A DNA stretch of 64,000 nucleotides from Typhlomys cinereus (GCA_023101885.1 JALPQD010000512.1:1027512-1091511); one strand, 5' to 3'. Counted from the first letter of the stretch, positions 35,524 through 48,212 are shown. The notes: generated by a model not told the origin, from the letters alone. Made by a program: numbers and translations.

Positions 35524-36560
35524 ATGCCCAAGTCAAAGTGCAAATCCATGAGAAACAAAACCCAAGAAAACAAATCTCCCACTAAAGGAATTAATCCCAT
35601 AATGATAGACTCCAATCAGAACAAACCCATGGAAAATAGCCAAGAAAGCCTGACCCAAGTTAACAACTTTCAAAACATGATCATTACCATGATCAGTACT
35701 ATGAAAGAGGAAATCCAGGAGGAATTAAATAACCACATCAACCACTTTGAAGAGGAACACAACAGACATTTGGAGGAGTTGAGAAAAACAGTACAAGAAA
35801 CAAAAACAGGCATAGAGCAGTTAAAACAGACTCAAGCAGAGTTTAAAACTGAGCTACAAGACAAGTTATCTTCAACCCTGAACTCAACAGAGAATCTTAT
35901 CAGCAGAACTAATGAAGCAGAAAATAGAATTTCAGATCTTGAAGACAAAGTGGGAGTATTAACCAGATCAAAGGAAGAGGTTGTTAAAGCCAATAAGATA
36001 CTCAAGTGGAATATTCAAGAGTTACGGGACACCCTCAAGAAGCCTAACAAGAATCACAAATACCACACCTGAGGAAATTTTTCAAACTATCATCAAGGAA
36101 AACTTTCCTCATTTATAAAAAGATAGGCCCACCCATATACAAGAGGCATTCTGCACCCCAAACAGATATGACTAAAATAGAAACTCCCTATGGAAAATAA
36201 TAGTTTAAACAGTCCATATTCAGAACAAAGAAATGGTGTGAGAGCTTCAAGGAAAAAAAAAAAGTCACTTTTAAAGGTAAACCTATTAAAATAACAAATG
36301 ACTTCTCAATGGAAACAGTAAAAGCAAGAAGAGCTTGGAGAGACATGCTTCAAGTATTGAATGAGCAAAAATGTCCACGCAGGCTGATATACCCCACAAA
36401 ACTATCCATCATGATCGAGGGAGAAAGAATAATTTCCCATCACAAAGACAACTTGAAGAGATACATGTTCACCAAACCAAGCCTTCAAAAAATGCTGGAA
36501 ATGATACTCAAGCTTGAAGAAAATAACAACCATATCCAGGAGGACAAAAGGGAAGTATAA
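35524..36560 (+). pseudogene. LINE-1 ORF1 pseudogene, best preserved copy
   Basis: The first frame is open for 182 codons (35524-36072). Residues 50-155 form a heptad-rich coiled coil (EEIQEELNNHINHFEEEHNR), the trimerisation region of L1 ORF1 proteins. A second block at 36309-36560 (83 codons, ending KLEENNNHIQEDKREV) is the C-terminal domain in another frame. The RRM-like middle between 36072 and 36309 is broken by stops and frame shifts. The total of about 345 codons matches the family. L1 ORF1 proteins bind L1 RNA as trimers; this copy cannot make one. Confidence 0.88.
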
Positions 36561-36616
36561 TACCACCAAACTTAAAAGTGAAACAATACACTTACTAAAG
36601 CCACTAAACATAATAA

Positions 36617-38365
36617 ATGTCTGGAATTAAAAATGATTTCTCCATTATAACATTAAATGTTCATGGAATTAGCTCGATCAAGAGACACAGATTACAAACT
36701 TGGATTAAAAATCACAACCAATCAATCTGCTGCCTGCAGGAAACCCATCTCACCATAGAAGATAGGCACATCCTAAATATAAAAGTCTGGTCTAAAATTC
36801 TTCAAGCTAATTGAACCAAGAAACAGGCAGGGATAGCCATTATGCTATCAGAAAAAATGGACTTCAAACCAAAAAAAATCAAGAGACACAGATGGATCCT
36901 ACATTTTAGTCACATGCACAATTCACCATGAAGACCTCACAATATTGAACATATATGCACCCAATACACATCCCCCCCAACATTCATTAGGCCAACCTTA
37001 CAACATCTAAAGGGAGAAATCAACCCTAAAACGATAATTCTTGGGGATTTCAACACTACCCTCTCAACATGGGATAGATCAACATGCAAAAAACTTAACA
37101 GAGACACTTTGGAACTTAATCAAACCCTTACTGAAATGGACCTTATGGATCTCTATCGAACTTTTCATCCACACACCAAAGAATACACATTTTTATCAGC
37201 AGCACATGGAAGTTTCTTCAAAATAGATCACATATTGGGCCATAAAATGAATCTCCACATGTACAGGAAAGTTGAAATTCTAGCCTGTGCCCTATCAGAC
37301 CACCCTGGTCTAAAGCTTGACATCCACAACAGAACAAGCAACAGAAAATACACTAACTCCTGGAAACTTAACACTCTGATGCTGAAGAAGAATTGGATTC
37401 AGGAAGAAATTACAAAGGAAATTCAAGATTTCCTGAAACCAATGATAATGAAAATACAACTTACCAAAATCTCTGGGACACAATGAAAGCTGTCCTAAGA
37501 GGTAAGTTCATACCTCTTAATGCTTACGTCAAAAAAAAAGTGGAAACATTAGAAATAAATAACTTAACAATGCAACTTAAAGCTTTAGAGACGAGCAATC
37601 CAATCCCAAAAGCAGTAGAAGAAAGGAGAAGAGCAAAATAAGAGGAGAAATATCCGAAATCGAGATCAGGAAAACGATACAGAAAATCAACCAGTCAAAA
37701 AGCTGTTTTTGTTGAAAAAAATCAGTAAGATTGATACACCTCTAGCTAAATTAACCAAAAGCAAGAGAGAGAAAACCCAAATTAATAAAATCAGAAATGA
37801 AAATGGGAGTTATGACTACTGATAGCCAAGAAATCCAGAGAATTATAACATCATATTTCAAAAACTTATACTCAGTGAAATTTGACAACATGAAAAAGAT
37901 GAATGAATTTCTAAGTAAACACAACTTACCTAAATTGATCAGGAAGTTGTGAGTTATTTAAATAGTCCTATAATATATGAGGAAATCAATGACGTAATCT
38001 CTAATCTTCCCACCAATTAAATGTCCTGGACCAGATGGATTCGGCACAGAGTTCTACCAGAAGTTTAAGGCGCTAATAACACCAATACTCTTTAAACTGT
38101 TCCATCAAATAGCAAATGAGGAAACACTACCAAATTCCTTCTATGAAGCTAATCTCACCTTAATCCAAAAACCTAACAAAGATACACTGAAAAAAGAAAA
38201 CTAAAGGCCAATCTCTCTGATGAACACAGATGCAAAGATTCTCAACAAAGTGTTAGCAAATTGGATTGAAAAACATATCAAAAAGATCATTCACCGGGTC
38301 AAGTAGGCTTTATCCCAGGCACACAATGTTGGTTCAACATGCGCAAATCAATAAATGTAATTCAT
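36617..38365 (+). pseudogene. LINE-1 ORF2 pseudogene, endonuclease and start of RT
   Basis: Opens with ATG at 36617 and an apurinic-type endonuclease domain: NVHGIS near residue 12, CLQETHL near residue 40, then after a frame change a GDFNT-like strand near 37045. The end of the domain is visible in the frame 37109-37486. The linker and RT fingers follow in several frames (37393-37641 and beyond). The sequence breaks off near 38365, before the FADD catalytic motif. Inactive. Confidence 0.88.
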
Positions 38366-38576
38366 CGTGTAAACCAGTCCAAAGAATATTCCGCAAAGTA
38401 TATTCATGATACAATCAAAATGCACCAGCACTCAGAGTTCATGTTCTGTCCATGTGATTTATAACAGTCATCAGTAAATATGCTCCCCACTGCCTGCCTG
38501 CTCCTTGAAAGTTGCTTCTCAAGTGGACATCCAGAATTGGGAAAATGAATACAGATGATTAGCAGTGTGGATTCAG

Positions 38577-38612
38577 GTACACACACGCACTCACACATGC
38601 ATGCACATGCAC

Positions 38613-38644
<32 letters not shown>

Positions 38645-38672
38645 GCACACACACACACACACACACCCACCA
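38577..38672. repeat. CA-rich microsatellite
   Basis: About 95 bases of ACAC, CGCA and TGCA dinucleotide mixtures. Open frames across it (38404-38697) are a repeat artefact. Confidence 0.9.
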
Positions 38673-40391
38673 CACAGTAAGAGAAGTGGAGTTGCAATTA
38701 CAATGATCACTTGACCTCCTTAATTTCTACTTTGACACTAGGCCACAATGGCAGTTGGACTTAGTGTTGGTTCAGAGACAGTGACTAGTAGTTTCAGAAA
38801 ACTGTTGATCTCTCTGTTTGTCCAATAATGAGTTTCTCTGTTGCAAGGTGACAAAAAATTCCAGAAAAAATGTTAATATTATAAAATTTTTAACAATGAA
38901 ACCAGAGTCCTTACTAAAGGTATTCTTCATTCAGGGACTTCCATATCTACACACTGGGTCTAATCTAGGGACTGAGCATTTGTTACCATATCCTTCAAGT
39001 GTCTTTTGTTCGTGCACAGATATCTTGAAACTTAGCTGGGACTAAAGGGTACATTATTACAGATACCACTGGAAGCTGTGGAAGTACTTGTATTTTGAGA
39101 TGAGAAGTTTGATCTGTGGGCTTCTTTAGGGAAGGGGTCTGTCTGAATCCCAGATATCCTTTGACTCAAAATCCAAGGCTCTTTCTGAGCACTCTGAGAA
39201 GTCACATGTATGATGAAATTCAGAGAAGAGGGCTGTGTATGGGATTCATTCAGTTTTGGAACATTGATCAAGTAGACACTATAAGACTTGACCATAAGGA
39301 CATAGAGTGTATCTGACAGAGCCTCGTCCTTCATGAGGTAAAGATACATACAAAGATCAAAGGAAAAACAACTTGAGGAACTTGTGGAAAGAATTTTTTC
39401 ACTACTTATTAAATTACCTTGGAAAAGAGAAGGTTCAGTAGCTAAAGGCACACAAGCAGAAGGGATGAAGGTGGGACCCACAGGTTCCATATAAAATGAG
39501 AAGTGGGTTTATACACTCACTTGCAATTCTGGCCTTGAATAGCACAGACTAGGAATCCTGAAAGCAAATTTGCTGTCCATGCTCTCTGTATTGGTAAATT
39601 GTGAATTGGATTACAGAGCATATAAGTAAAAAATGAGGCAGAAGGGCAATGCATTGTGATTCCTGTTATCAATCTCTAAACTCCACATACATGCACACAT
39701 GTGTAAATGCACCCACACACTTGAGAACATGAACACACATGAACCCCCTTCCCACTCATATTCAAGAACAATGAAAAAGAACAAATAAAGGAAAAGTCAC
39801 TGATTGACATAACTCACAAATGTCTGAACTTTATTTCGTAGGGTATGGCATGCCCTAAGAGTGAGTTCAGGTAAGTGGTTGCTGTTGACTCTTTGAACTG
39901 CCACTAACTGGGGTAAACATAATGGTGCAATCTGTCATGATGTAGGTCCAAAATGGTCTCAGGACCCCTACACATAATTGAACAAAGACAAGGAAAGAAT
40001 AATGCAAAGACAGAGTTCCTTTTCCGTAATGTGTGCTGCTAATGTGTGTTGCACTGTGTTCTCTGGCTCCAAAGGTGTTTAGAATGCAGAACATGCAACT
40101 CACAGATATAACTGTAACTCCAGCACATGGGAACCTGTGACAGAGGACTTGGAGGCCAGACTTGTATAAATAAGCATTTCCTTTCTCAAACATTGAAAAA
40201 TAGCCTCTGCCAGGCAAACTAAGCAAAGGGAATGTATTGACAATGCAGGACTGAAATTAAAACAATTTTCCAATGCTGTGTGAGGAAAAACGAGTTTAAA
40301 CAATATCAGGTCAGGAGATGAGAGGAGAGAAAACTCAAGGTAGTATTCCTAAATGCATTGTTTTACTGAGCAGAGTTAAGAATAATGAAAG
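38673..40391. other. No recognised gene; contains a repeat also present at 63590-63900
   Basis: Minus-strand frames at 39032-39490 (152 codons) and 39867-40226 (119 codons) have no motif I recognise. The left-arm mirror breaks them differently, so they are not conserved. The part 39620-39900 matches, on the opposite strand, 63590-63900: the blocks AAATAAARTTCAGACATTTGTGAGTT and the TG-rich run share order. This is probably an unclassified interspersed repeat. Confidence 0.5.
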
Positions 40392-40468
40392 AGAGAGGGA
40401 GAGATGGAGATGATAGAGAGAGAGAGAGACAGAGAGAGAGACAGAGAGAGAGAAAGAGAGAGAGATTC
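40392..40468. repeat. GA microsatellite
   Basis: Runs of GAGAGA with a few GAT and GAC interruptions. Confidence 0.9.
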
Positions 40469-40734
40469 GGTTTCTATTATTCTGAGGATAGTGAGCCACA
40501 GTGATGTAAAGTGATTTCTCAAAATCAGAAGGACCCTAGAGGCTTCTTTTGGACCAAAATCTCCTACCCTGGCCTCAAGCTGCCTTTTCCCCTGAGTTCT
40601 GACGTCATGGGAATCTATTTTCTTCCATGATCATGAAATCTCCTGCAAGGTTTGATCATAATTAAAGCAGTTTGCCTGCATTGTTGCTGATAAATTCACA
40701 ACAAAACAACATGAGGAAACAAGGGTTTTATTTT

Positions 40735-41065
40735 GATTTACAGTTGTCCAGTTTGGCAAGAGAGTTCACACCAACACCTTGAACAGAAGGAACTAGGCAC
40801 AAAATATCCACATTACTGCTGAGAGAGGGACAATTTTCATTTGCCACCTGAAAGTGGATGAAATAAGGATGCTAATTTTCTCAAACAGTTCCATGTACAT
40901 CATTCATTTCTCCAGGGACTAGTCACACCCACCGTGGGCTGGACCTTCACTATCAACTAGACAATGTCCTACAGTTTCATGCTGGACTTAATTCAACTAC
41001 TAATTCTCTACTAATGTGCCCAAAGCTCAAACCTTCAAGAGTCAAATAGACCCTTGTATCTACCA
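40735..41065 (-). mobile_element. hAT-like (URR1-like) repeat
   Basis: Minus-strand element. Plus-strand blocks CCACCGTGGGCTGGACCTTC and CTAGACAATGTCCTACAG are reverse complements of blocks in 42585-42985 and 61490-61975. Confidence 0.5.
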
Positions 41066-41243
41066 CATTTAACCCTTGTCAGGACACAAAAAATATCACT
41101 TTTAAACTGAAATCTTCAATCCTTGTCCTTACAGGTATTAAGTTTATCTTATAATATAAATACTTTTAATTTTATTAATTCTATAACTTTAAAAATTGAT
41201 CTCATAGATTAATTTTAAGATGTTCTACCATCAAAAGTTCAAT

Positions 41244-41262
41244 CCTCATATTTTAAAATCTT
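41244..41262. repeat. SINE target-site duplication, left copy
   Basis: A perfect 19-base repeat of 41562-41580. The unduplicated site is at 20188-20206 in the other arm. Confidence 0.92.
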
Positions 41263-41561
41263 TTTTTTTTAAATTTTTTTATTATTATTATTATTTATTC
41301 AACTGTGTGTATGTGCGCGCGCATGTCTGTGTGTGTGTGTATGTGTGTGTCTGTGTATGTGTAGAACCACGGACGAATTCGCGAACCACCATGGACGCCT
41401 CCACCTCCTTCTGCCCCGGGATTCACAGGCTCCGCCCTACCAGGACCAGAAGCGCAGGCCGCCCCCGCTTCCGTCTGGCGTCTATACGTGGGATCTGGGA
41501 TCCGAAATTGGGTCCTTCCGCCTGCAAGGCGGAGGCTTAACCCCTGAGCCACCTCTCCAGC
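41263..41561 (-). mobile_element. Young tRNA-derived SINE, absent from the other arm
   Basis: On the minus strand it begins GGGCTGGAGAGGTGGCTCAG, passes TTAAGCCTCCGCCTTGCAGG and GGATCCCAGATCCC, and ends in a CA-rich run, then GAATAAATAA and A/T-rich sequence. The perfect 19-base duplication and CpG-rich body (several CG pairs still intact, for example near 41385-41480) indicate a recent insertion. It is the most intact of the four copies here. The AATAAA in the tail resembles SINEs of the B2/DIP kind. Confidence 0.92.
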
Positions 41562-41580
41562 CCTCATATTTTAAAATCTT
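41562..41580. repeat. SINE target-site duplication, right copy
   Basis: Identical to 41244-41262. Confidence 0.92.
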
Positions 41581-42334
41581 AAGGATAAGATTTTATCAGG
41601 TCAATAACTTAAACACTTCAACACATATAAAACATTATAATGTAATAATAAGTTCATAATAAAAATTGTTGAATTAAGTCAAGAATCCAGCAAATGAAAA
41701 TCCGTACCCTGTAGTTTGATGCCCATCTTCTGTTGCTCATCATGTAGTTGTGGTGGTATAAAGATTCTGGGAAATTTCAGTCCCTCTTCACAGCTCAAAG
41801 TTGCTCAAGCAGTGTTTCTCTGAAGTACGTTGACTCTCCACTTACTGCCATCCTCAGCCTGCATCAATGGTTCTGCCATCTCCAACTACACTCTAGGTTC
41901 TGCTCTGCAGGTAGAAGCTTCAACTTCCTTTGCGGAGTATGCAATATATATGCATGCTGGTTTTTATGTTTATGTGTATGTATAATAGCACTCATATATG
42001 TGTGGGGAGGGTCATTTGTGCTATGGCACATGTGTGGGGATCATAAGACAAACCTAGCTGTCGAGCTCTTTCCTTCCACCTTCTTTGAAGTGGATTTAAC
42101 TGTTATTTATAAAGTCTGTGTCAGAGTAAGTGGCCCATGAGTTCCCACAAATCTATCTTTAGCTCCCATCTTCAAATTGGCATTCTAGGATTACAGATGT
42201 ATGAAATTGGATCTGACCTTCCAAGTAAGATTTTAGCACTAAATTCTGAGTCTTGTTGCTAATGTAGCAAACAATTTTTCTTTTGTTTTATAGTTTTATT
42301 CTACTAAAGTAGAGTAACAATTGCAGAAAATATA

Positions 42335-42560
42335 GACCTTAGAGCTGGGAGATGACACAGTAAAGAGAGCATTTCCCACATGATTAGTGAAAGCCAGAGT
42401 TAGGATCCTCAGAACCCACATAAAATTAGGGCAGGTGTGACAGCCATCTGTAAAAGTGGCAGCGACAGGGAATTCCCAGGCCACGTTGGCTAGACTAGCC
42501 AGAACTGTAACCTTCAGATTCAAAAACACCCTGCCTCAATAAATAAATGGATGAGCAAAC
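42335..42560 (+). mobile_element. B4-like SINE
   Basis: Starts AGAGCTGGGAGATGACACAG, continues through GTTAGGATCCTCAGAACCCA, has the second half GGAATTCCCAGGCCACGTTG, and ends in CCTGCCTCAATAAATAAATG. The composite tRNA-plus-B1-like layout fits B4. Confidence 0.6.
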
Positions 42561-42584
42561 AAGGAAGACACCTGTCATAGTTAG

Positions 42585-42985
42585 ATACAGATGTCAACTT
42601 GATGGTTGAGGGTTTGAGCACTGGGCACATTTGTGGAGAATTAGTGGTTGGGTTAAGCCCAGAGCATATCTGTAAGAGACTGTCTAGCTGATGGGGAAGG
42701 TCCAGCCTATGGTGGGTGTGACTATTCCCTGAACAAGTGAATAAAATACTGAGAGCTGGTTGATAAAGGTGGCATCCATCTGTTCAATTGGCCAGACCAG
42801 CATGTCTGTCAAGTAAGGATTGTCCATCTCTCAGCTGTTATGTGGTGATGGTTAGGCCAATTCCTTCAGCCCTGGTGTTGGTGCATGCTCTCCCATCAAG
42901 TTGGACTGAGAACTGTAACCAGAAATCTAGTAAGAGAGAATAAACCCTTGTTCCCTTAAGCCATTTTACGATCATTTATCAGCAT
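42585..42985 (+). mobile_element. hAT-like (URR1-like) repeat
   Basis: Begins near GATGTCAACTTGATGG, has GGTCCAGCCTATGGTGGGTG in the middle and ends near GAATAAACCCTTGTTCCC. The same order of blocks occurs at 61490-61975. Confidence 0.5.
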
Positions 42986-43482
42986 CAATTCAGGAGATCT
43001 GCAACAACACCCAATGCTAATTTTGAATTTCTGTATGTTCACATGTGTACCCTCAATATTTTAATGCAGAAATAAAGTTTGGGATGTATGATATTATGTA
43101 CTTGGTATTTCTTGCAAGGGAGTTTTGTAGTGTCCCTAGTCTCTACTCAGTAGACTATTGGTAGCATCAGGATATGACAACTGAAATATCTGCAGATGTT
43201 GCAAAATGTCCACTCAAAATCATTGGCCAATGAGAATCACAGCCAGGAAGCAATGTACAATTCACAGCTGTATCTATCCTAAGAGAATCTTAAAGATCAA
43301 AGGATTTGGGAAACTATAAATGACAATATGGGTGTGATGATTCCAATGAGTGTGAAAACATCATGGACACATTGGGAATCTTTTGCTGGCCATTCAGAAG
43401 GACTGGCACAATGCTTGTACAGAGGACGCAGGGGCAGGTTTGAAGGTGGGAAAGGCCTGGTTGTTCCAATCTATTCTTGTAT

Positions 43483-43921
43483 TGTGGCACTATTGATTCA
43501 GGGAGGCCCTATCCCAGGCTCCTGAATCCAGGAGGTCTGGCTACAGACAAGCCTGAAAACATAAGGACATGTCTCAGACATCTCCCAATAGAGGAACCAT
43601 GCAGGTGGAGGGATAAACAGCCCATGGGAAGCGGCCATGTAACCTGCCTCTGCAATGGACACCTAGTAAACAGCTAAATGACTAGTGGCTGTCTCCTGGA
43701 GCAGAGAGATGGCAACACCTGATTGGACCCCTAACCCTATATAAGCCCAAACACTTCCTTAAATAAAATGAGTCTATGACAGCTCATCTCTGCTCACTCC
43801 TCACCTGATTCCCAGAGCCTGGGTGGTGACTCTGTGCTGCTGGACTCCTGGCCTCAAGTCTCGAAGTCCTGCCGACTTCCCCCCTCCTTTTCCCAGCTGG
43901 CCCAGCGGGGGTTTGGCAACA
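43483..43921 (+). repeat. 5' LTR
   Basis: Starts TGTGGCACTA and ends GGCAACA, with TG...CA ends. A TATA box (CTATATAA) is at 43737-43744 and AATAAA at 43762-43767, only about 20 bases apart, which implies a short R region. It is similar throughout to 47794-48212, with several small indels, so the insertion is not recent. Confidence 0.9.
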
Positions 43922-43945
43922 ACAGGCAGCTGAACTTGGGGCTGC
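43922..43945 (+). promoter_or_regulatory. Degenerate primer-binding site, lysine tRNA type
   Basis: Just after the LTR the string GGCAGCTGAACTTGGGGC lies where a primer-binding site is expected. It is a mutated form of the site complementary to lysine tRNA(1,2); the copy at 59435-59453 is closer to that consensus. Confidence 0.5.
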
Positions 43946-46900
43946 CTTTTTTGTAGATGAGACACCCTCTCTGGTAAGTTTGATGACTTTGACCCCTTCC
44001 TCTGGTTTTGTGTTCTGAGTGCTTATGACACCTGAAGGTGAGCAGGTGGCCCCTTCCTATTCACTTTTTCCTGTTTGACACACATTCACAGGTTTGACTT
44101 CCTGATCAATGAGCCCTTCTTAATGTTAGGACCGCAATTGCTCACTTAATTTCTTGATTAACGAACCTGTCTAAAACAATGCTCATCCCAGCGAGTTTAC
44201 ATAAGAGATTGATCCCCTCAGAACTCAAAGCCCAGGTTCAATTACATTGAATCACCCTGACCTGGAGATACCATATAGGTATACGGCCAGGGGATTAATG
44301 ATCAATGGAAGTTTCCCACTAAACACTAGATATTTGGGTCTGATAGCTTCCTTTGTCTCATGTGTTCCACTTTAGCCTCATCTCTGTTCTTTAAGAAAAT
44401 GGGCCCCTCATTTCAAGGAACTCCAAATATGTGCCTAAAAATCTCTCCTAGAGACTAGAGGCCTCATGTTTAAGACTGTATGCTTAGAGGAATTTTGGAA
44501 TGAGGCTGTGGTTTTAGCACCTTGGATCTCCCCAGAGATTATGTTTGAACTGTACCTATGGATGAGGATGATTTTCCTTGCTAGAAAAAAAAATAATTAG
44601 ACAAATATATTCATCTATCAAATATAAAGTTTCTTAAAGAGCAATTTGATTTTGGTATTAAGTTTTAAAGTTTAATCTACTTTTAATGTTTTTCATAATT
44701 AAAACTATACTGCTGGACTTAAATAATATGAGATTTTGTTTTAAATGATAAGGTTTTCCAAAATGTTAATCCACCATCTTTCAAGAGTAATTTTAAGACA
44801 GTTGTGAGTTAATTGTACAGTTGCCAGTTGCCAGTAAATTCTATGTTGTTCATGTGTTTGTATGTTTATATATTCTGTGTTTACGTGTTGTGAATCTTGT
44901 GTTTCAACATAAAAAATCTGTGGCCACTTCAATTTTTTTCATTTCTCTTGCAAGTTAATATCAAAATTTTGGCATGCCATTTTTAAATACACGTGTGCAT
45001 ACTTAAAAATAAGAATAAATAATTTTAATAACTTCTAACACCTTAACTACATATGTTTTATATTGATCACAATTTTTTTTCTGATAAATTGTAAGTTTTC
45101 TTTCATGAAAGATTATCTTGCTTGATTTTAATCTCTAATAGGACTATAAATGAAAATGTCCTTGTGTTCTTAAAGGGTTTTCCATAGATTCCCCAAATAA
45201 CAAAGCCACTACAGTACTGATTAATTAAACTTGCTCATTCCTCTGACATCTTTTATAGAATTTTATCCCATCAAGTCTAGCAACCAGGAAAATATAATTG
45301 TCTTCCAAAAAATTCATTTGAATTTCTTCCTTCTCCTGGTATGTATGAGCTCCCTTTCTTGGGAACAAATCAGCTTTCTAATTGCATGCTCCCATGTGTA
45401 CTCTTATTAAGGGGGAACAGGAATTTCAAACCTCCACCTTAGCCAGACCCCATTCCCTTGAAACAAAACAGGATCAGTGTAATCCGGGCACACCATAGTC
45501 TGTTTTCAGGAAATTCTCAGTGCATTTGTTTCAACTCACGTTCATGTTTCCTTTTTCTTTGCAACATTTTGGCCTAAGTTACTGAAGGAGTTTCACTGAG
45601 GATCCAGATAAATTTATTTTTCAAACAGAAAGGAAGGAAAGAAAAAGAATAATAAAAAAAGGAAATCATAGACTTGACATCTGAGGGGATAGGTAGAATA
45701 CTAACAGGCATGCCCAAGCTGACAAACTTGAAATTTCCTTCCCAATTGGGAAAGAAAAAAAAATAGTAGGTTGCTGAGAATGATCGAATCAGATAGCATG
45801 TAGCAGAAAGCTTGCAGTTCAGAGGCCCAAGTAGAGTTAACGCCAAAGACAGTTTGTGCTGTAGAGTTAACGCCAGAGACATATGTCAGTGGAAAGTTTA
45901 GTAAAGTTTTGCTCTTGTCCTAAAAGCTTGCTTGAAGTTAAGCTTAGTGCTTGTCAGAGGAAAATGGCAATGACAAACTTAAAAGAGTTAAGCCAGAAAG
46001 AAGCAGAGAATAAAATTTCTGCTGCTAAACAGTCTAGCTTCATTGACAACTCAATGCTGGCTCTTCATTTAGATCAGACGAGTGGTCCTGAGACAATGCT
46101 CCTAAGAGATCTGTAGAACTTTCCATGTGAGGAAACAATGTCCCCTGCATATGTTCTTTTACATTCCCTATGTCCCCAAAAGACCTGTGCCCCTTTGCTT
46201 TAAGAATCCAGAAAGAAGAGGAAAATTGATTTAGATTGTTCTCCCCAAAGATTCAGACAAGTCTTAGAATGCAACCTTGGGGATTTATAGCTACCAGAGG
46301 AGAAAGGTATCCAATATGTAAATTTCTTACTTGCTCTCTTGGCTTTTACACTTGAAAAAGGTAGTCCCATTTTTCAGGCATGATAACAGGTAGAACTTTT
46401 AGGCTTAATTTATATGTTTTATCTCTTTTAGATGGACCTTAATGTAGTAAAGTCATCCATCAAAGACCTCTAGGCCATCCCAGCACTTCACAGATGAGAA
46501 TCATTGACTGCTCATACTTCTTCCACCCCAACTCAGCGGGATCAGTTGTCACCACTCATCCCTTGAACAGTCTGGATCCTCAGAAGATTAAGGGGTATAG
46601 TAGGCAGGTCTAGACAGTCTATTCTGGGACAGTCTGTAAGGCATTTGAAGGTCTTTGCCATTCCTGAAGGTCATTTCTCAGTGCTGGAATCACCCTCAGG
46701 GAACACTCCTGCTGAGGAACCAACTGGAATCCTCACATAGATAAGATGGCCAGCTTCCTTATGAAGGGATTATGGAGATGAGCTCTCCATATTAAACAAA
46801 CAGCTTGATCTCTAGCCCCATCTGGGCCCAAGATGAACTGGGTTGGGCCCAAGGTGAGCCAACCCTTTGCTTGGGAAAAGACATTTCACCCTGGGCTCAC

Positions 46901-47793
46901 CTGAATAGAGATCTTTGCTTAATTAACTCTTTAACTAGGTATAACGTCATCATGACCTTACAGCAACAAGTAGATCCATTAGCTGAGGAGACCAGACAGT
47001 CTCAGAGATTTGCTCTTGCCTCATGTTACCCTCACTTTGCCTCTATATGCTTACTACCTTATTGGGTCTCCAACATTTCCAAGGCTCATGATCAACTTTC
47101 TCAGTACATCAGGGGGCCTTGATCTCAGGCCTTCCTTAATCACTCATTGACTTTGACCCAACAGACAGAACATATTAACATGACACGTGTGGCTCCCCTG
47201 CCTATTGATACTGGGTTTGTAACCAGAATCTGGAACAACTTTGAAAGGCTGTTTGATCCCTTTGGATAGTAACCTACACTATCATAGGAGGAATTGTTCT
47301 TTTTATTAATTATATTGCTTAAGTATCTCCTTTAGCATATTTCCCAACAGCACTCAATCCTCATTGTTTACAACAAAAGCTTGCTTTACAGGTCCCCAGG
47401 GCATCCATTTAGGCTCTGGACATTGGAAGACTGGCTGTCCTCCATTAAAGCTATGCCTTAATAATTTACAATTGTTCGGATCTGATTTGTGTCTCACCAT
47501 CACTTCTGAATCGTTTCTGTGCCTTTGCCGCCTATAGCCCTTCTACCTGCTCCTGCCCTGACGACAATCTCCTTTTCTCTGCCACATACTCAATTCCACT
47601 TTGGGATCATGATTCCTTCTATGCAATGGTCTCATGACTGGTAGTCAATGATGGGTAAGGGTCCCTATGAGGGTGGTGTCCAACCTAAGACAGGCAGACT
47701 CACCTATATTCTGCATAGCTGAAGAGGCTCAGGGTCGCCCTGGCTATCATGGTCCCCACTGAAAAAAATTATAAATAAATAAAAGGTTGAAAA
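43946..47793 (+). other. LTR-element internal region, no coding recognised
   Basis: Blocks shared with the other two elements include 44930-45010 (with 52990-53110), 45655-45735 (with 55320-55400), 46435-46640 (with 56210-56420) and 47395-47480 (with 57420-57510, reversed). A frame at 45883-46116 (77 codons) and one at 46805-47122 (105 codons) show no family motif. No polypurine tract is obvious before the 3' LTR; the bases there are A-rich. Confidence 0.7.
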
Positions 47794-48212
47794 TGTGGCA
47801 CTATCGATTCTGGGAGGCACTAGTCTGGGCCTCCCAAATCCAGGAGGTCTGGCTATGGACAAGCTTGAACATGTACAGACATGTCCCAATAGAGAACCAT
47901 GCAGGCAGAGGGATGAAGAACCAATTGGAAGTGACCATCCAACCTGCCTCTGCAATTGACACCTAGTAAACTGCTAAATGATTAGTGGCTGATTCCTGGA
48001 GTGGAGAGATGACAACACCTGATTGGACTCCTGACCCTATATAAGCCCAAACACTTTCTTAAATAAAATGAGTCTGTGGCAGCTCATCTCTTCTCGCTCC
48101 CCACCTGACTCTCAGGGTCTGTGTGATGACTCCTTGCCACTTGCTCCTGGCCTCGAGCCTCCAGGCCCCTTGCGACTTTCCCCCTCCTTTCCCCAGCTGG
48201 GATTTGGCAACA
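47794..48212 (+). repeat. 3' LTR
   Basis: Matches the 5' LTR from TGTGGCACTAT to GGCAACA. TATA box at 48037-48044, AATAAA at 48062-48067. Confidence 0.9.

Larger units (their letters stand above)
35300..38365 (+). mobile_element. LINE-1 with ORF1 and the first half of ORF2, 3' part missing
   Basis: Plus-strand L1 with the end of the 5' UTR (about 35300-35523; the left border is uncertain), ORF1 (35524-36560), ORF2 start (36617) and ORF2 to about 38365, in the reverse-transcriptase domain. There it stops abruptly, with no 3' UTR and no poly(A). L1 insertions normally keep the 3' end, so a later deletion or rearrangement removed it. It is less decayed than the L1 at 3290-10280. Confidence 0.85.
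43483..48212 (+). mobile_element. Non-autonomous LTR retrotransposon, class II type
   Basis: A complete element of 4.73 kb: 5' LTR 43483-43921, internal region of about 3.9 kb, 3' LTR 47794-48212. It is flanked by TTGTAT (43477-43482) and TTGTTT (48213-48218), a 6-bp target duplication with one change, as expected for class II (betaretrovirus-like) elements. The internal region has no frame resembling gag, protease, pol or env; the longest frame, 46805-47122, is unassigned. It probably moves, or moved, with proteins from another element. Its internal part is shared with 51191-57416 and 57417-59844. Confidence 0.88.

Noticed and set aside
35524..36072. 182-codon coiled-coil protein as a host gene
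   Set aside because: Sequence and position before an L1 ORF2 identify it as L1 ORF1, which breaks before its RNA-binding domain.
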